Positions 7,642-15,481 of a stretch of 15,506 nt of DNA are shown piece after piece (position 1 is the stretch's first letter; each line of letters starts with the position of its first letter). This stretch comes from Candidatus Zixiibacteriota bacterium (GTDB lineage: Bacteria > Zixibacteria > MSB-5A5 > GN15 > FEB-12). Under the pieces are notes generated by a model, which saw only the letters and a program-made list of their open reading frames with translations, was not told the origin of the DNA and did no database searches. The DNA is taken from contig JAMPYH010000022.1 of the NCBI GenBank assembly GCA_023700785.1, forward strand, positions 1 through 15,506, in the 5' to 3' direction. The position numbers and the translations under genes are program-made.

Positions 7642-9330
7642 ATGCGAATGAGCTACCTGTTGATCATGCTGTTAACCGTGCTGACTGTCACTGGATTGAC
7701 AGGACAGTCGCGCGCGACTGTTATCCATGTCCCGGCCGACCACGCCTCGATCCAGACCGCGATCGATGCCTCGTCACATGGCGACACCGTCATTGTCGCG
7801 CCGGGGCACTATATGGTCAACATCAATCTCCGAAGCAAAGATATCGTGCTCGCGAGCAGCTACCTGTTGACCAGTGATCCGGCCGATATCTGGAACACCA
7901 TTCTTGACGGGAGCGCGCCGCTTTATCCGGACACCGGCAGCGTGATCATTGTATCCGGTTTCCAGGATACCAGCACGGCGATCATCGGGTTCACCATTAC
8001 CGGCGGCAACGGCACCAAATGGCGCGACATCTCCGATAACCGGATATATCGCGAAGGCGGCGCCATCCTGACCGAAGGTTCCTGGCCGCGCATCCAGCAT
8101 AATATCATTATCAATAATAGCGCGACGATCAAAGGCAATGGCGTAACATCCGCCGGTGGCGGAGGGATCCGCGTAGGTTTTAGCGGTGGACTTGGCAAAC
8201 CGGAGATAGTCGGCAATCTCTTCGCTTATAATCAAGCCCTCTACGGCGGCGCGTTGGTCTCATTTCATTGCCCGATCATCTTCCGCAATAATATCGTCTG
8301 GCAAAACTCAGGCGGTCAGGATTTCGGCGGGGCGGGGATCTGGATATGGAACAACGGTTCGATGGGGATCAGCCTGGTTGAAAACAACACTATCGTCGGC
8401 AACACCACCGCCAACCAGGGAGGCGGTCTGAGTATCAACAACTCCGAAGTCGATCTGCATAACAACATCGTTCGCGGCAACAACGGCTTCCCCGCGCAGA
8501 TCTACGCCGCCGGCCCCCAACCGATCACCGCCTCATACAACAATGTTCAGGGCGGCTATGCCGGCACCGGCAATACTGACCTCGTACCGAACTTCGCCGA
8601 CAGCAACTTCTATTTGCTGGCCGGCTCTCCAGGCATCGACTCCGGCGATCCGGATCCTTTCTGGAATGACCGCGAGGACTCCGGTAATCCGGGCAACGCG
8701 CTCTGGCCGGCGATGGCGACTCTGCTCAACGACCAGGGAGCATATGGAGGCTTGACCGGACCGATCCTCCCACTCTTTACTTCTCCTTTTACCGAATTGA
8801 TCACCGACTCGCTGGATATGGGGACCGTCAGCGTTGGCAGCTTTACCCTCCCCTGGTTGTTGATAAGCAAATCCGGGTATGGGCCGATCAGGCTCGATTC
8901 GCTCCGCTTTGGCCATACCCCCACCAGCGAGCTCTACAACCTCTCTGGTCTGCCGTACACCTATCCCGTCGCTCCCTGGGTTGACTCGCTGCAACTCCTC
9001 TGGAATCCTTCCGGCGAAGGAACATTATTGGACACCGCGCGGATCTACCATAATGATTCCACTATTGCCAACCCTTTACTGATGATCATTACCGGCAAAG
9101 TTTCCTGCTGCGAAGGTGCGACGGGGAACCTTGATCTGTTCGGCAATGTCGATATCTCCGACCTGAGCTTTCTCATTTCATATTTGGTGAGTTCACCTCG
9201 ACCGGAGCTCCCCTGTTTTTCTGAGGCGGATATCAATAAGTCGTCGGCCATCGACTTGACAGATCTCAGTATCATGATTGCCTATCTTACTGGTCCTCCC
9301 GGCAATGTGGTACTCCCAACTTGCCCGTAG
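7642..9330 (+). CDS. Secreted parallel beta-helix protein with dockerin-like tail
   Basis: This 562-residue exported protein has a clear signal peptide (1-25, cleavage after SRA). Residues 28-75 (VIHVPADHASIQTAIDA, GDTVIVAPGHY) are the typical start of right-handed beta-helix proteins of the DUF1565/NosD/pectate-lyase-like fold. Helix rungs run to about 330 (repeated NNxIxGN, GGGIR, FRNNIVWQN). A beta-sandwich at about 375-485 resembles ASPM-SPD-2-Hydin or choice-of-anchor domains. The last 74 residues (489-562) are a tandem dockerin-like module that closely parallels the tail of the protein at 2525-4483. ATG 7642 sits 9 nt after GGAGGA. Such proteins often bind or cleave polysaccharides, but no lyase or hydrolase residues can be identified, so a surface or structural role is equally possible. 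It faces the chemoreceptor gene tail to tail. Confidence 0.9.
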   Translation: MRMSYLLIMLLTVLTVTGLTGQSRATVIHVPADHASIQTAIDASSHGDTVIVAPGHYMVNINLRSKDIVLASSYLLTSDPADIWNTILDGSAPLYPDTGSVIIVSGFQDTSTAIIGFTITGGNGTKWRDISDNRIYREGGAILTEGSWPRIQHNIIINNSATIKGNGVTSAGGGGIRVGFSGGLGKPEIVGNLFAYNQALYGGALVSFHCPIIFRNNIVWQNSGGQDFGGAGIWIWNNGSMGISLVENNTIVGNTTANQGGGLSINNSEVDLHNNIVRGNNGFPAQIYAAGPQPITASYNNVQGGYAGTGNTDLVPNFADSNFYLLAGSPGIDSGDPDPFWNDREDSGNPGNALWPAMATLLNDQGAYGGLTGPILPLFTSPFTELITDSLDMGTVSVGSFTLPWLLISKSGYGPIRLDSLRFGHTPTSELYNLSGLPYTYPVAPWVDSLQLLWNPSGEGTLLDTARIYHNDSTIANPLLMIITGKVSCCEGATGNLDLFGNVDISDLSFLISYLVSSPRPELPCFSEADINKSSAIDLTDLSIMIAYLTGPPGNVVLPTCP

Positions 9331-9360
9331 GGCATTCGCGTCACGCACTATCAAACAAAA

Positions 9361-9391
9361 ACGGACATTGCGGGATTAGCGCAACGTCCGT
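9361..9391 (-). terminator. Intrinsic terminator of the YfiR-chemoreceptor operon
   Basis: A 12-bp stem with one internal A-C mismatch (9361-9372 with 9380-9391) has a 7-nt loop. Read on the minus strand it is followed by TTTTGTTTGA and lies 24 nt after the chemoreceptor stop. On the plus strand the tract is weaker (CTAATTT), so it serves the minus operon best, but it may also stop transcripts of the beta-helix gene ending at 9330. Confidence 0.75.
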
Positions 9392-9414
9392 CTAATTTCC
9401 AAGTGATCAGAGAA

Positions 9415-11070
9415 TCAAGCGACTGTAAACTGCTCCACCATTTTTCTGAGCGTTTCGGCCTGGTGATTGAGTTGCGATGCCGCCGCGGACGACTGTTCCG
9501 CTCCTAACGCGGTCTCGCGTGTCACCGTCGAGATCTGGTTGATATTTCGCGAGATCTCTTCGGCCGCCGAAGACTGTTCTTTGGCCGCAAGGGCAACTTG
9601 CTGGATCATCCCCATCACCTGGTGGGTAACATGCACGATCTCCTGGAGATTGTCACCCGCTCGGTTGGCCAGTTCTCTGCCGCGGTCAACATCCTGGATA
9701 CCGAGCTTGACAGCCTCGACCGCCTCGACGGTCTCATCCTGGATCGCGCGGACCATCTGTACGATCTCTCCGGTCGCCTTGCCGGTACGCTCCGCCAACT
9801 TGCGGACCTCGTCGGCTACGACGGCGAATCCACGTCCCTGCTCACCGGCGCGGGCGGCCTCAATAGCCGCGTTGAGCGCCAGGAGGTTGGTCTGATCGGC
9901 GATGTCGTTGATGACATTGACGATCTGCCCGATCTGTTGCGAGGACTGCGCCAACTTTGAGATCGTCTGGGCCGATTCGCGAACGACTGATTCTATCTTC
10001 GCCATCCCCTTGATCGTATCATCCACCAGCTTTCCGCCTGCGCCGGCTGAATCACTGGCGGTCTTGGACGCTGAAGTCGCTTCCTGAACATTCTCCGCCG
10101 ACGCCATGATCGTACTGCTAATCTCTTCTATCGCGGTTGACACCCCGCGGATCTGGTCTGCCTGATCCCGAGCCCCCTTAAGCATCTGCGTTGATGACGC
10201 GCTGATCTCGGACGCGGCTGAAACCATCTCCGAGGTGCTGCTCCGCAACTGCCCGACCATCTTGGAAAGGCTGGTCACCATCGATTGAAATGAGATGCTC
10301 AGGATATCTTTTTCTGATTTGGGAGTAACTCTGACCGTCAGATCGTTGGCCGCGACTTTCTCTGCCACCCCCGCCAGCTCCCGGATATACGCCTGAAGAT
10401 TGCGAAACGCGCCGTATAACTTCCCGATCTCGTCCGCCGACTGGTAGTCGACTTTCTGGTTTACGTCTCCGACGCCGATCGCGTTGGCCGCTTCGGCCAA
10501 ATGGACTATCGGGCGAGAGATCATTCGTTGGAAGATCATAACGATCACCAGCGATAAGCCACCGATGATCAGCGCGATCATCAGACTTACCTGGGTGAAC
10601 CAGCGGAGCCGTTTGTCGAGCGCGGAAAGGTCGGATTTGATGACCAATGCCCCCAGCGGCCGCTCCTTGGCGGTGATCGTCTTGGTGACATACAGGTTTT
10701 TGTCGTCAAAGCGATGACCATCAACCAAGCTGCCGATCACGTCATTACCGCCGTACGTCGCCTGGCGCTCATACTGCGCAAACACAGTGCCGTTGGGCAG
10801 AACAATGCGCGCGGACGCCACTGCATGATCCGTAGCCAGTGCTCCGAGTATCTCGTTCGCGCCGGATTGATCCTCAAAACTGACCGCCGCCGCCGAGTTG
10901 GAGGCAAGCACACCCGCGAGCACGGTCAGGTTGCTGGCCATTCCTTCACGAAACGTGGCGCGATCGTTAAACACGAAGACCGTGCTGGCGATCACGAGAG
11001 CGCCGAGGCTCGTCACCATGATCATCAATGTCAGTTTCGCGCGAATCGAGTAATCACGAACCTTACGCAT
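9415..11070 (-). CDS. Methyl-accepting chemotaxis protein with CHASE8-like sensor
   Basis: This 551-residue inner-membrane receptor would signal through CheW/CheA. In order it has TM1 (about 12-34), a periplasmic domain of about 120 residues (35-155), TM2 (about 158-180), HAMP (about 181-232), a second HAMP-like segment (about 233-276: VAANDLTVRVTPKSEKDI), and a long signalling coiled coil (280-545). The hairpin tip at 388-427 carries NLLALNAAIEAARAGEQGRG and FAVVADEVRKLAERT. The periplasmic part (TFREGMASNLTVLAGVLASN, then SFEDQSGANEILGAL and an IVLPNGTVFA strand) matches the CHASE8 pattern known from YfiN/TpbB. The C-terminus ends MVEQFTVA, with no CheR/CheB tether pentapeptide. The gene follows a YfiR-family gene by 36 bp on the same strand, so the receptor is probably controlled by that periplasmic partner. 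The MCP call is certain; CHASE8 is by motif reading. Confidence 0.96.
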   Translation of the reverse strand: MRKVRDYSIRAKLTLMIMVTSLGALVIASTVFVFNDRATFREGMASNLTVLAGVLASNSAAAVSFEDQSGANEILGALATDHAVASARIVLPNGTVFAQYERQATYGGNDVIGSLVDGHRFDDKNLYVTKTITAKERPLGALVIKSDLSALDKRLRWFTQVSLMIALIIGGLSLVIVMIFQRMISRPIVHLAEAANAIGVGDVNQKVDYQSADEIGKLYGAFRNLQAYIRELAGVAEKVAANDLTVRVTPKSEKDILSISFQSMVTSLSKMVGQLRSSTSEMVSAASEISASSTQMLKGARDQADQIRGVSTAIEEISSTIMASAENVQEATSASKTASDSAGAGGKLVDDTIKGMAKIESVVRESAQTISKLAQSSQQIGQIVNVINDIADQTNLLALNAAIEAARAGEQGRGFAVVADEVRKLAERTGKATGEIVQMVRAIQDETVEAVEAVKLGIQDVDRGRELANRAGDNLQEIVHVTHQVMGMIQQVALAAKEQSSAAEEISRNINQISTVTRETALGAEQSSAAASQLNHQAETLRKMVEQFTVA

Positions 11071-11106
11071 AGCTCATCCCCTGTGTATCAGGCGACCATG
11101 GGCCGT

Positions 11107-11643
11107 CTAGATGACCGTAGCCAGTTTTAGCAACTGGGCGCCGATCTTCAGGCCGGCCTCTTTCACCGTCAGAGTGTTTACTTCGAACTTCACCTTGGAG
11201 CCTTCAGATTCATCGAGAATATTCACCATCACGCCGAATCTGGCGAAATTGGTGCAATTGCTGATTGTCAGAGTGGGAGCGGTGCCGACCGCTTTCATGA
11301 TTTTCGCGAGATCCGCCTTGTCGCAGGTGCCGATGAACACCATCTGGAACCCCGCCAACGGATCGCCCGGCGCCACCGTTTTGACTGTGACTTTTAATCC
11401 CTCGGCGGACTTTTTCGTCGCGGCATCCACCAGCGCAGCGTTCACCGGCGATTCGCCGACACAGGCGATCACGACCGAACCACCGGCATCGGTCCCTTTG
11501 CCGGCCGGCCATTCCACGAAATCGATCAGTTTGATGATGAAGTCGGCCTTCGCCGACGCTTCAACAGCCCAGCCCTTCTCGGAGTAAGCCATCGCAAGTA
11601 GTGAAACCATAATAACCAGGGAAACAACTGTGCGACGTGCCAT
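11107..11643 (-). CDS. YfiR-family (DUF4154) periplasmic protein
   Basis: This 178-residue protein has a signal peptide (about 1-26) and then the YfiR/DUF4154 pattern: KADFIIKLIDFVEWP at the start of the mature part, VVIACVGESPVNAAL, the MVFIG strand, a LTISNCTNFARFG stretch and an IGAQLLKLATVI end. The mature part carries three cysteines (61, 107, 130). In Pseudomonas and Escherichia, YfiR is a periplasmic repressor that binds the CHASE8-type sensor region of the diguanylate cyclase YfiN. Here the next gene encodes a chemoreceptor with a CHASE8-like domain instead, so the predicted partner is that receptor. The start codon is preceded by AGAGGA at a 4-nt spacing. No YfiB-like OmpA-family lipoprotein gene lies in the window. 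Family confidence is high; the partnership is inference from gene order and known biology. Confidence 0.9.
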   Translation of the reverse strand: MARRTVVSLVIMVSLLAMAYSEKGWAVEASAKADFIIKLIDFVEWPAGKGTDAGGSVVIACVGESPVNAALVDAATKKSAEGLKVTVKTVAPGDPLAGFQMVFIGTCDKADLAKIMKAVGTAPTLTISNCTNFARFGVMVNILDESEGSKVKFEVNTLTVKEAGLKIGAQLLKLATVI

Positions 11644-11988
11644 AGTATCCTCTACGCGGTCGGAGCGCCGCTGCCTGCATGCAGTGCCGCCGCCCGGCTC
11701 AAACGTTAACTGTTATCAACTCCGTCTCTTGGAATATCGGGGAGAACCGGACATACCTTAGCCGCTATGGACGGTAAATCGCGAAATTCAGCGAGCAATT
11801 TGCCGCGCCCGCACAGGCATGGGCTGACGCCTATATCGCTGAACCATAGGTCGTTTCGCGTGTTCAAGAACTGCTCATCCGGCAATAACAATGGTTGCGC
11901 TGAGACGCTGTGAGCTTTATGTATAGTCTATCTCCACGCCTGTTACAAGCGCGGAGTCTGTTTTAAGCCAAGACCGGACGAAAGCAAC
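11644..11988. other. 345-bp divergent intergenic region
   Basis: This spacer separates the YfiR-chemoreceptor operon (minus) from the GH13-like gene (plus) and should hold both promoters. A TATAGT hexamer at 11922-11927 and a TTGCGC at 11895-11900 lie upstream of the GH13-like gene, but their 21-bp spacing is poor. A 10-bp palindrome CTGCATGCAG (11675-11684) lies 32 bp before the YfiR start. A short imperfect hairpin (11932-11939 with 11949-11956), then TCTGTTTT, is in the leader of the GH13-like gene. A larger nested structure at 11765-11849 is listed separately. A 61-codon minus-strand frame (11891-11706) lacks any sign of being a gene. Confidence 0.5.
11765..11849. other. Candidate structured RNA or leader element
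   Basis: CTATGG (11765-11770) pairs with CCATAG (11844-11849), and TTCAGCGA (11787-11794) pairs with TCGCTGAA (11836-11843). On the 3' side the two halves form one continuous 14-nt strand. An alternative hairpin pairs 11780-11788 with 11797-11807 (9 bp, 2-nt bulge). Its 8-nt loop holds the CAGCGA that also pairs with 11836-11841, so either a pseudoknot or two exclusive folds are possible. The element lies about 120-205 nt upstream of the YfiR gene and 140-225 nt upstream of the GH13-like gene. It matches no riboswitch class I can recognise. Strand and function are unknown, and chance cannot be excluded. Confidence 0.35.
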
Positions 11989-14900
11989 ATGTCAGATTTG
12001 ACCATAGATCGTCGCCTCCATCGCTATTTCCCCCAGGGACTTCCATTATCCCGGCAAACCGTCGATCGACTCCATTTGCGCGTGCTTTTGATCCCCGATC
12101 ACAATCGGACATTGCCGGCTCTGCCAGTCGCGCTCCGCCAGATCGCCGCTTCTTTTAATGACCAATTGGTACACTTTCCGGCAGGAACCAGATCGATCCG
12201 TCCCGGCGACCTGATCACCGCGGCGATCATTACCGATATTTTGCGACATATCTTACAATCGTATTGTCAGGAACAGCACCCTGGCGTCTTGACGCAGGGG
12301 ATAGAAACCGCTCGACACGAGGGTCCTTCCGATATAACAGTGCTTCCTCCTCAAAAGTTCGTCGTTCTCTATCCGCCTCCGGCGGTACTTGCCGCTGCAC
12401 AAAGCGAAGAGGAGTACTTGTCTGCCACCAGCGAGCATGTGCCGCATGCGGAGCTTGCGGTCTCCGAAATGATCCTGCTTGATCTGGCGATGGAGAACCC
12501 GGCCTTTCGTCCCTTCCAGCCGCTCTATCACGATCAACCCCTCCGCGACCAATCCCCTTATCCGGAGTTGATAACACGGCTGGATCAGTACTTTTCGACT
12601 CAGCCGCCCGTCGATCAGATCGGACTGCCTCTTTTTGAGTCCCTTCGTGCCCCGATGAAGGAATCCCCCGATTCGCTTGAAGGTCAGTTGGCCTACATTC
12701 GAAAGCACTGGGCATCCATTCTTCCCCCTGACCTGCTCGAACAGCTCCTCCTGGCATCGGACATACTGCACGAGCAGGCAGCCTTCCGGCTCCCGCCAGC
12801 CGGTGGCGCGGTGCCGGTACTTGAGTTTTGGGGACAGGAATATCGCGACCGCTACGGCTACCCTGAACCGGCCCGATTCAGCCGTGACGCCGACTGGATG
12901 TCAAACGTCGTCATGATCGCCAAATCAACCTATGTCTGGCTCGATCAGCTTTCTGCCAGTTACGGGCGCCATATTCATCGCCTTAGCGATATCCCTGACG
13001 AGGAACTGGACAAGCTGGCCGCATGGGGCTTCACCGGCCTCTGGCTGATAGGCGTTTGGGAGCGCTCCGTCGCTTCTCAACAGATCAAGCAGATGATGGG
13101 TAATCCGGAAGCGGCCCCTTCGGCCTATTCGCTCTACGATTACAACATCGCGTCCGACCTCGGCGGTGACGAAGCGTACCAGCAACTCAAAGAACGCGCC
13201 TGGCAACGCGGGATTCGACTCGCTTCCGACATGGTTCCGAACCACATGGGGATCTACTCCCGCTGGGTCATCGAACACCCGCAGTGGTTCATGCAGCTCG
13301 ACTATCCTCCGTTCCCCGCTTACCGCTTCACCGGTCAGAATCTTTCGCAGGATCCGAGGGTCACCCTCCAGATCGAAGATGGCTACTGGAATCACAGCGA
13401 CGCGGCGGTTGTCTTCAAGCGGACCGACAACTGGACCGGTGATGCCAAGTATATTTATCACGGCAACGATGGCACCAGCATGCCATGGAATGACACTGCC
13501 CAGCTCAATTTTATGCTGCCTGAAGTTCGCGAAGCGGTGATCCAGACGATCCTGCATGTCGCGAGACATTTTAGTATCATCCGCTTTGATGCCGCCATGA
13601 CGCTCGCGAAAAAGCACTACCAGCGCCTTTGGTTCCCGCAACCCGGCGATGGCGGCGCGATCCCCTCGCGCGCCGAACATGGCATGTCCCGCGTTGACTT
13701 CGATGCGCAGTTCCCGGAAGAGTTCTGGCGCGAAGTAGTTGACCGGGTCACCGCCGAACTCCCCGATACGTTGCTATTGGCTGAAGCCTTCTGGCTCATG
13801 GAGGGGTACTTCGTGCGCACGCTCGGCATGCATCGCGTTTACAACAGCGCCTTTATGAACATGCTCAAGATGGAGGAAAACTCCAAATACCGCCAGACGA
13901 TCAAAAATGTGCTGACCTTCAGCCCCGAAGTTATCAAGCGCTTTGTCAATTTCATGAATAATCCGGACGAGCGCACCGCGGTTGAGCAATTCGGTCGGGG
14001 CGACAAGTACATCGGGGTCGCGATGTTGATGGTCACCATGCCCGGTCTCCCGATGTTCGGCCACGGTCAGATCGAGGGATTTACCGAGAAGTACGGGATG
14101 GAGTATCGTCGCGCCTACTGGAACGAATCAGTCGACCAGGAACTGGTGCGCCGACATGAACAACAGATCTTCCCGCTGATGCGGCGGCGCTATCTATTCA
14201 GCGGCGCGGCCGAGTTCGCGCTGTACGACTTTGTCACCCCCGAAGGCTGGGTCGATGACAATGTCTTCGCCTACAGCAATCGAGCGTTTGGCGAGCGGGC
14301 GCTGATCCTCTACAACAACGCCTATACTACAACCTCCGGTCACGCTCAAACTTCCACGGAGATCAATGTTGGTCAGGGGGACGAGACGCGGATGGTTCGC
14401 CGGTCGCTGACCGAAGCGCTTGGGCTCATTACCGACGGCCAATTTTACTACCTGTTTCGCGATTATTCATCAGGCCTTGAGTTCATCCGAAACGGCCGCC
14501 GCCTGAAGGAACACGGGTTCTGGGCCAAACTACATGGCTACCAATATCACGCGTTTCTGGACTGGCGCGAACTGATCGATGTGGATGGCTCCTGGGCCGA
14601 AGTTGAGCGCAGACTCGACGGCTCAGGGCACGCCAATCTCGAGGAACTGCATTACGAGATTCGCCTCGAGCCGATCAGGTTGCCGATTCAGGCCGCGCTG
14701 GCGGCATCGCTGAAACTGATCAGCACCGAAGACTACGACACGACCGCGCGCGAAATCGGGGCGACGCTTGAGAGCGCGATTGCCAGGTTGGCTACGCATA
14801 TCGACCCGGAATTAGATTTGTCCAAGATCGCGCGCCAGGTAACGCTCGCGTTGGAGCGGGTGATCCCTCCCGATGATGAGTCAGACGAGCCTGTCGAGCG

Positions 14901-15477
14901 GAAAACGAACGACCGCCTTCTCGATTCGCCAGGCGAAACTGAACTGATCTCAGATGAAGCGCTGATCTGCTTCACTGTCGTTGACCGTCTGCTTAAGATC
15001 GGGGCGAACGAGAATGAACCCTCCACGTCCGCTCTCAAGAAAGTGAGCGAGTGGCGTATTGTCCCCTTGGTCTCTGATCTGCTTGAACAGCTACATGGCG
15101 ATACGCGCTCTTCGCGGGATACCGCGTTGCTGGTCTGGATGATGATCGCGCACCGTGATCTTTTGCTCCCGACCAAAGATCAACCGACCGGCTTGTCGTT
15201 GGAGCAACTGTTTGCGAGCGATGCCGCCAAAGAGTTTCTCCGCGTCAATGCCTGGCAGGACCGGCATTGGTTTAACATGGAGCAGTTTGGCCGGATCGTC
15301 CATACCATCCTGGCAGCGACCACCGTGCGCCTGGAGTCGGCCGAAACTGGGACTGACCAACGGATCGAACTCGCCAATCTCGCCGCCGAAGATCTCCTCA
15401 TCTGGGCGGAGCGGCACGGTTACCAGGTAGAGGCGTTTCTCGCCGAATACCAACAGCATCTCACATCCCCCACATAA
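11989..15477 (+). CDS. Large GH13-like (alpha-amylase family) protein
   Basis: This 1162-residue protein has no signal peptide, so it probably acts on alpha-glucans in the cytosol. The barrel occupies about 310-720. Motif I is DMVPNH (Asp414-His419). Motif II is IIRFDAA, with nucleophile Asp534. Motif III is LLLAEAFW, with acid/base Glu599. Motif IV is MNNPDER, with Asp660. Earlier barrel marks are GFTGLWLIGVWER (about 347) and SLYDYNIASDLGG. In motif IV the usual NHD is NPD, so the transition-state His is absent. A beta-rich region (about 735-800) fits the amylase C domain. Residues 1-300 and the acidic, helical 860-1162 match nothing I know. Typical amylases have 450-650 residues. There is no strong ribosome binding site before ATG 11989. 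Hydrolase, glucanotransferase and isomerase activities are all possible. Confidence 0.88.
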   Translation: MSDLTIDRRLHRYFPQGLPLSRQTVDRLHLRVLLIPDHNRTLPALPVALRQIAASFNDQLVHFPAGTRSIRPGDLITAAIITDILRHILQSYCQEQHPGVLTQGIETARHEGPSDITVLPPQKFVVLYPPPAVLAAAQSEEEYLSATSEHVPHAELAVSEMILLDLAMENPAFRPFQPLYHDQPLRDQSPYPELITRLDQYFSTQPPVDQIGLPLFESLRAPMKESPDSLEGQLAYIRKHWASILPPDLLEQLLLASDILHEQAAFRLPPAGGAVPVLEFWGQEYRDRYGYPEPARFSRDADWMSNVVMIAKSTYVWLDQLSASYGRHIHRLSDIPDEELDKLAAWGFTGLWLIGVWERSVASQQIKQMMGNPEAAPSAYSLYDYNIASDLGGDEAYQQLKERAWQRGIRLASDMVPNHMGIYSRWVIEHPQWFMQLDYPPFPAYRFTGQNLSQDPRVTLQIEDGYWNHSDAAVVFKRTDNWTGDAKYIYHGNDGTSMPWNDTAQLNFMLPEVREAVIQTILHVARHFSIIRFDAAMTLAKKHYQRLWFPQPGDGGAIPSRAEHGMSRVDFDAQFPEEFWREVVDRVTAELPDTLLLAEAFWLMEGYFVRTLGMHRVYNSAFMNMLKMEENSKYRQTIKNVLTFSPEVIKRFVNFMNNPDERTAVEQFGRGDKYIGVAMLMVTMPGLPMFGHGQIEGFTEKYGMEYRRAYWNESVDQELVRRHEQQIFPLMRRRYLFSGAAEFALYDFVTPEGWVDDNVFAYSNRAFGERALILYNNAYTTTSGHAQTSTEINVGQGDETRMVRRSLTEALGLITDGQFYYLFRDYSSGLEFIRNGRRLKEHGFWAKLHGYQYHAFLDWRELIDVDGSWAEVERRLDGSGHANLEELHYEIRLEPIRLPIQAALAASLKLISTEDYDTTAREIGATLESAIARLATHIDPELDLSKIARQVTLALERVIPPDDESDEPVERKTNDRLLDSPGETELISDEALICFTVVDRLLKIGANENEPSTSALKKVSEWRIVPLVSDLLEQLHGDTRSSRDTALLVWMMIAHRDLLLPTKDQPTGLSLEQLFASDAAKEFLRVNAWQDRHWFNMEQFGRIVHTILAATTVRLESAETGTDQRIELANLAAEDLLIWAERHGYQVEAFLAEYQQHLTSPT

Positions 15478-15481
15478 TCCC

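Noticed and set aside
11760..11860. c-di-GMP riboswitch near the YfiR operon, suggested by the pathway
   Set aside because: The conserved GEMM-I core (GACGCAAAGC type) was not found on either strand; the structure present does not match it.
11706..11891. 61-codon minus-strand frame with a TTG start between the YfiR and GH13-like genes
   Set aside because: No ribosome binding site, no recognised family and no conserved-looking pattern. It overlaps the nested inverted repeats, which explain the region at least as well.
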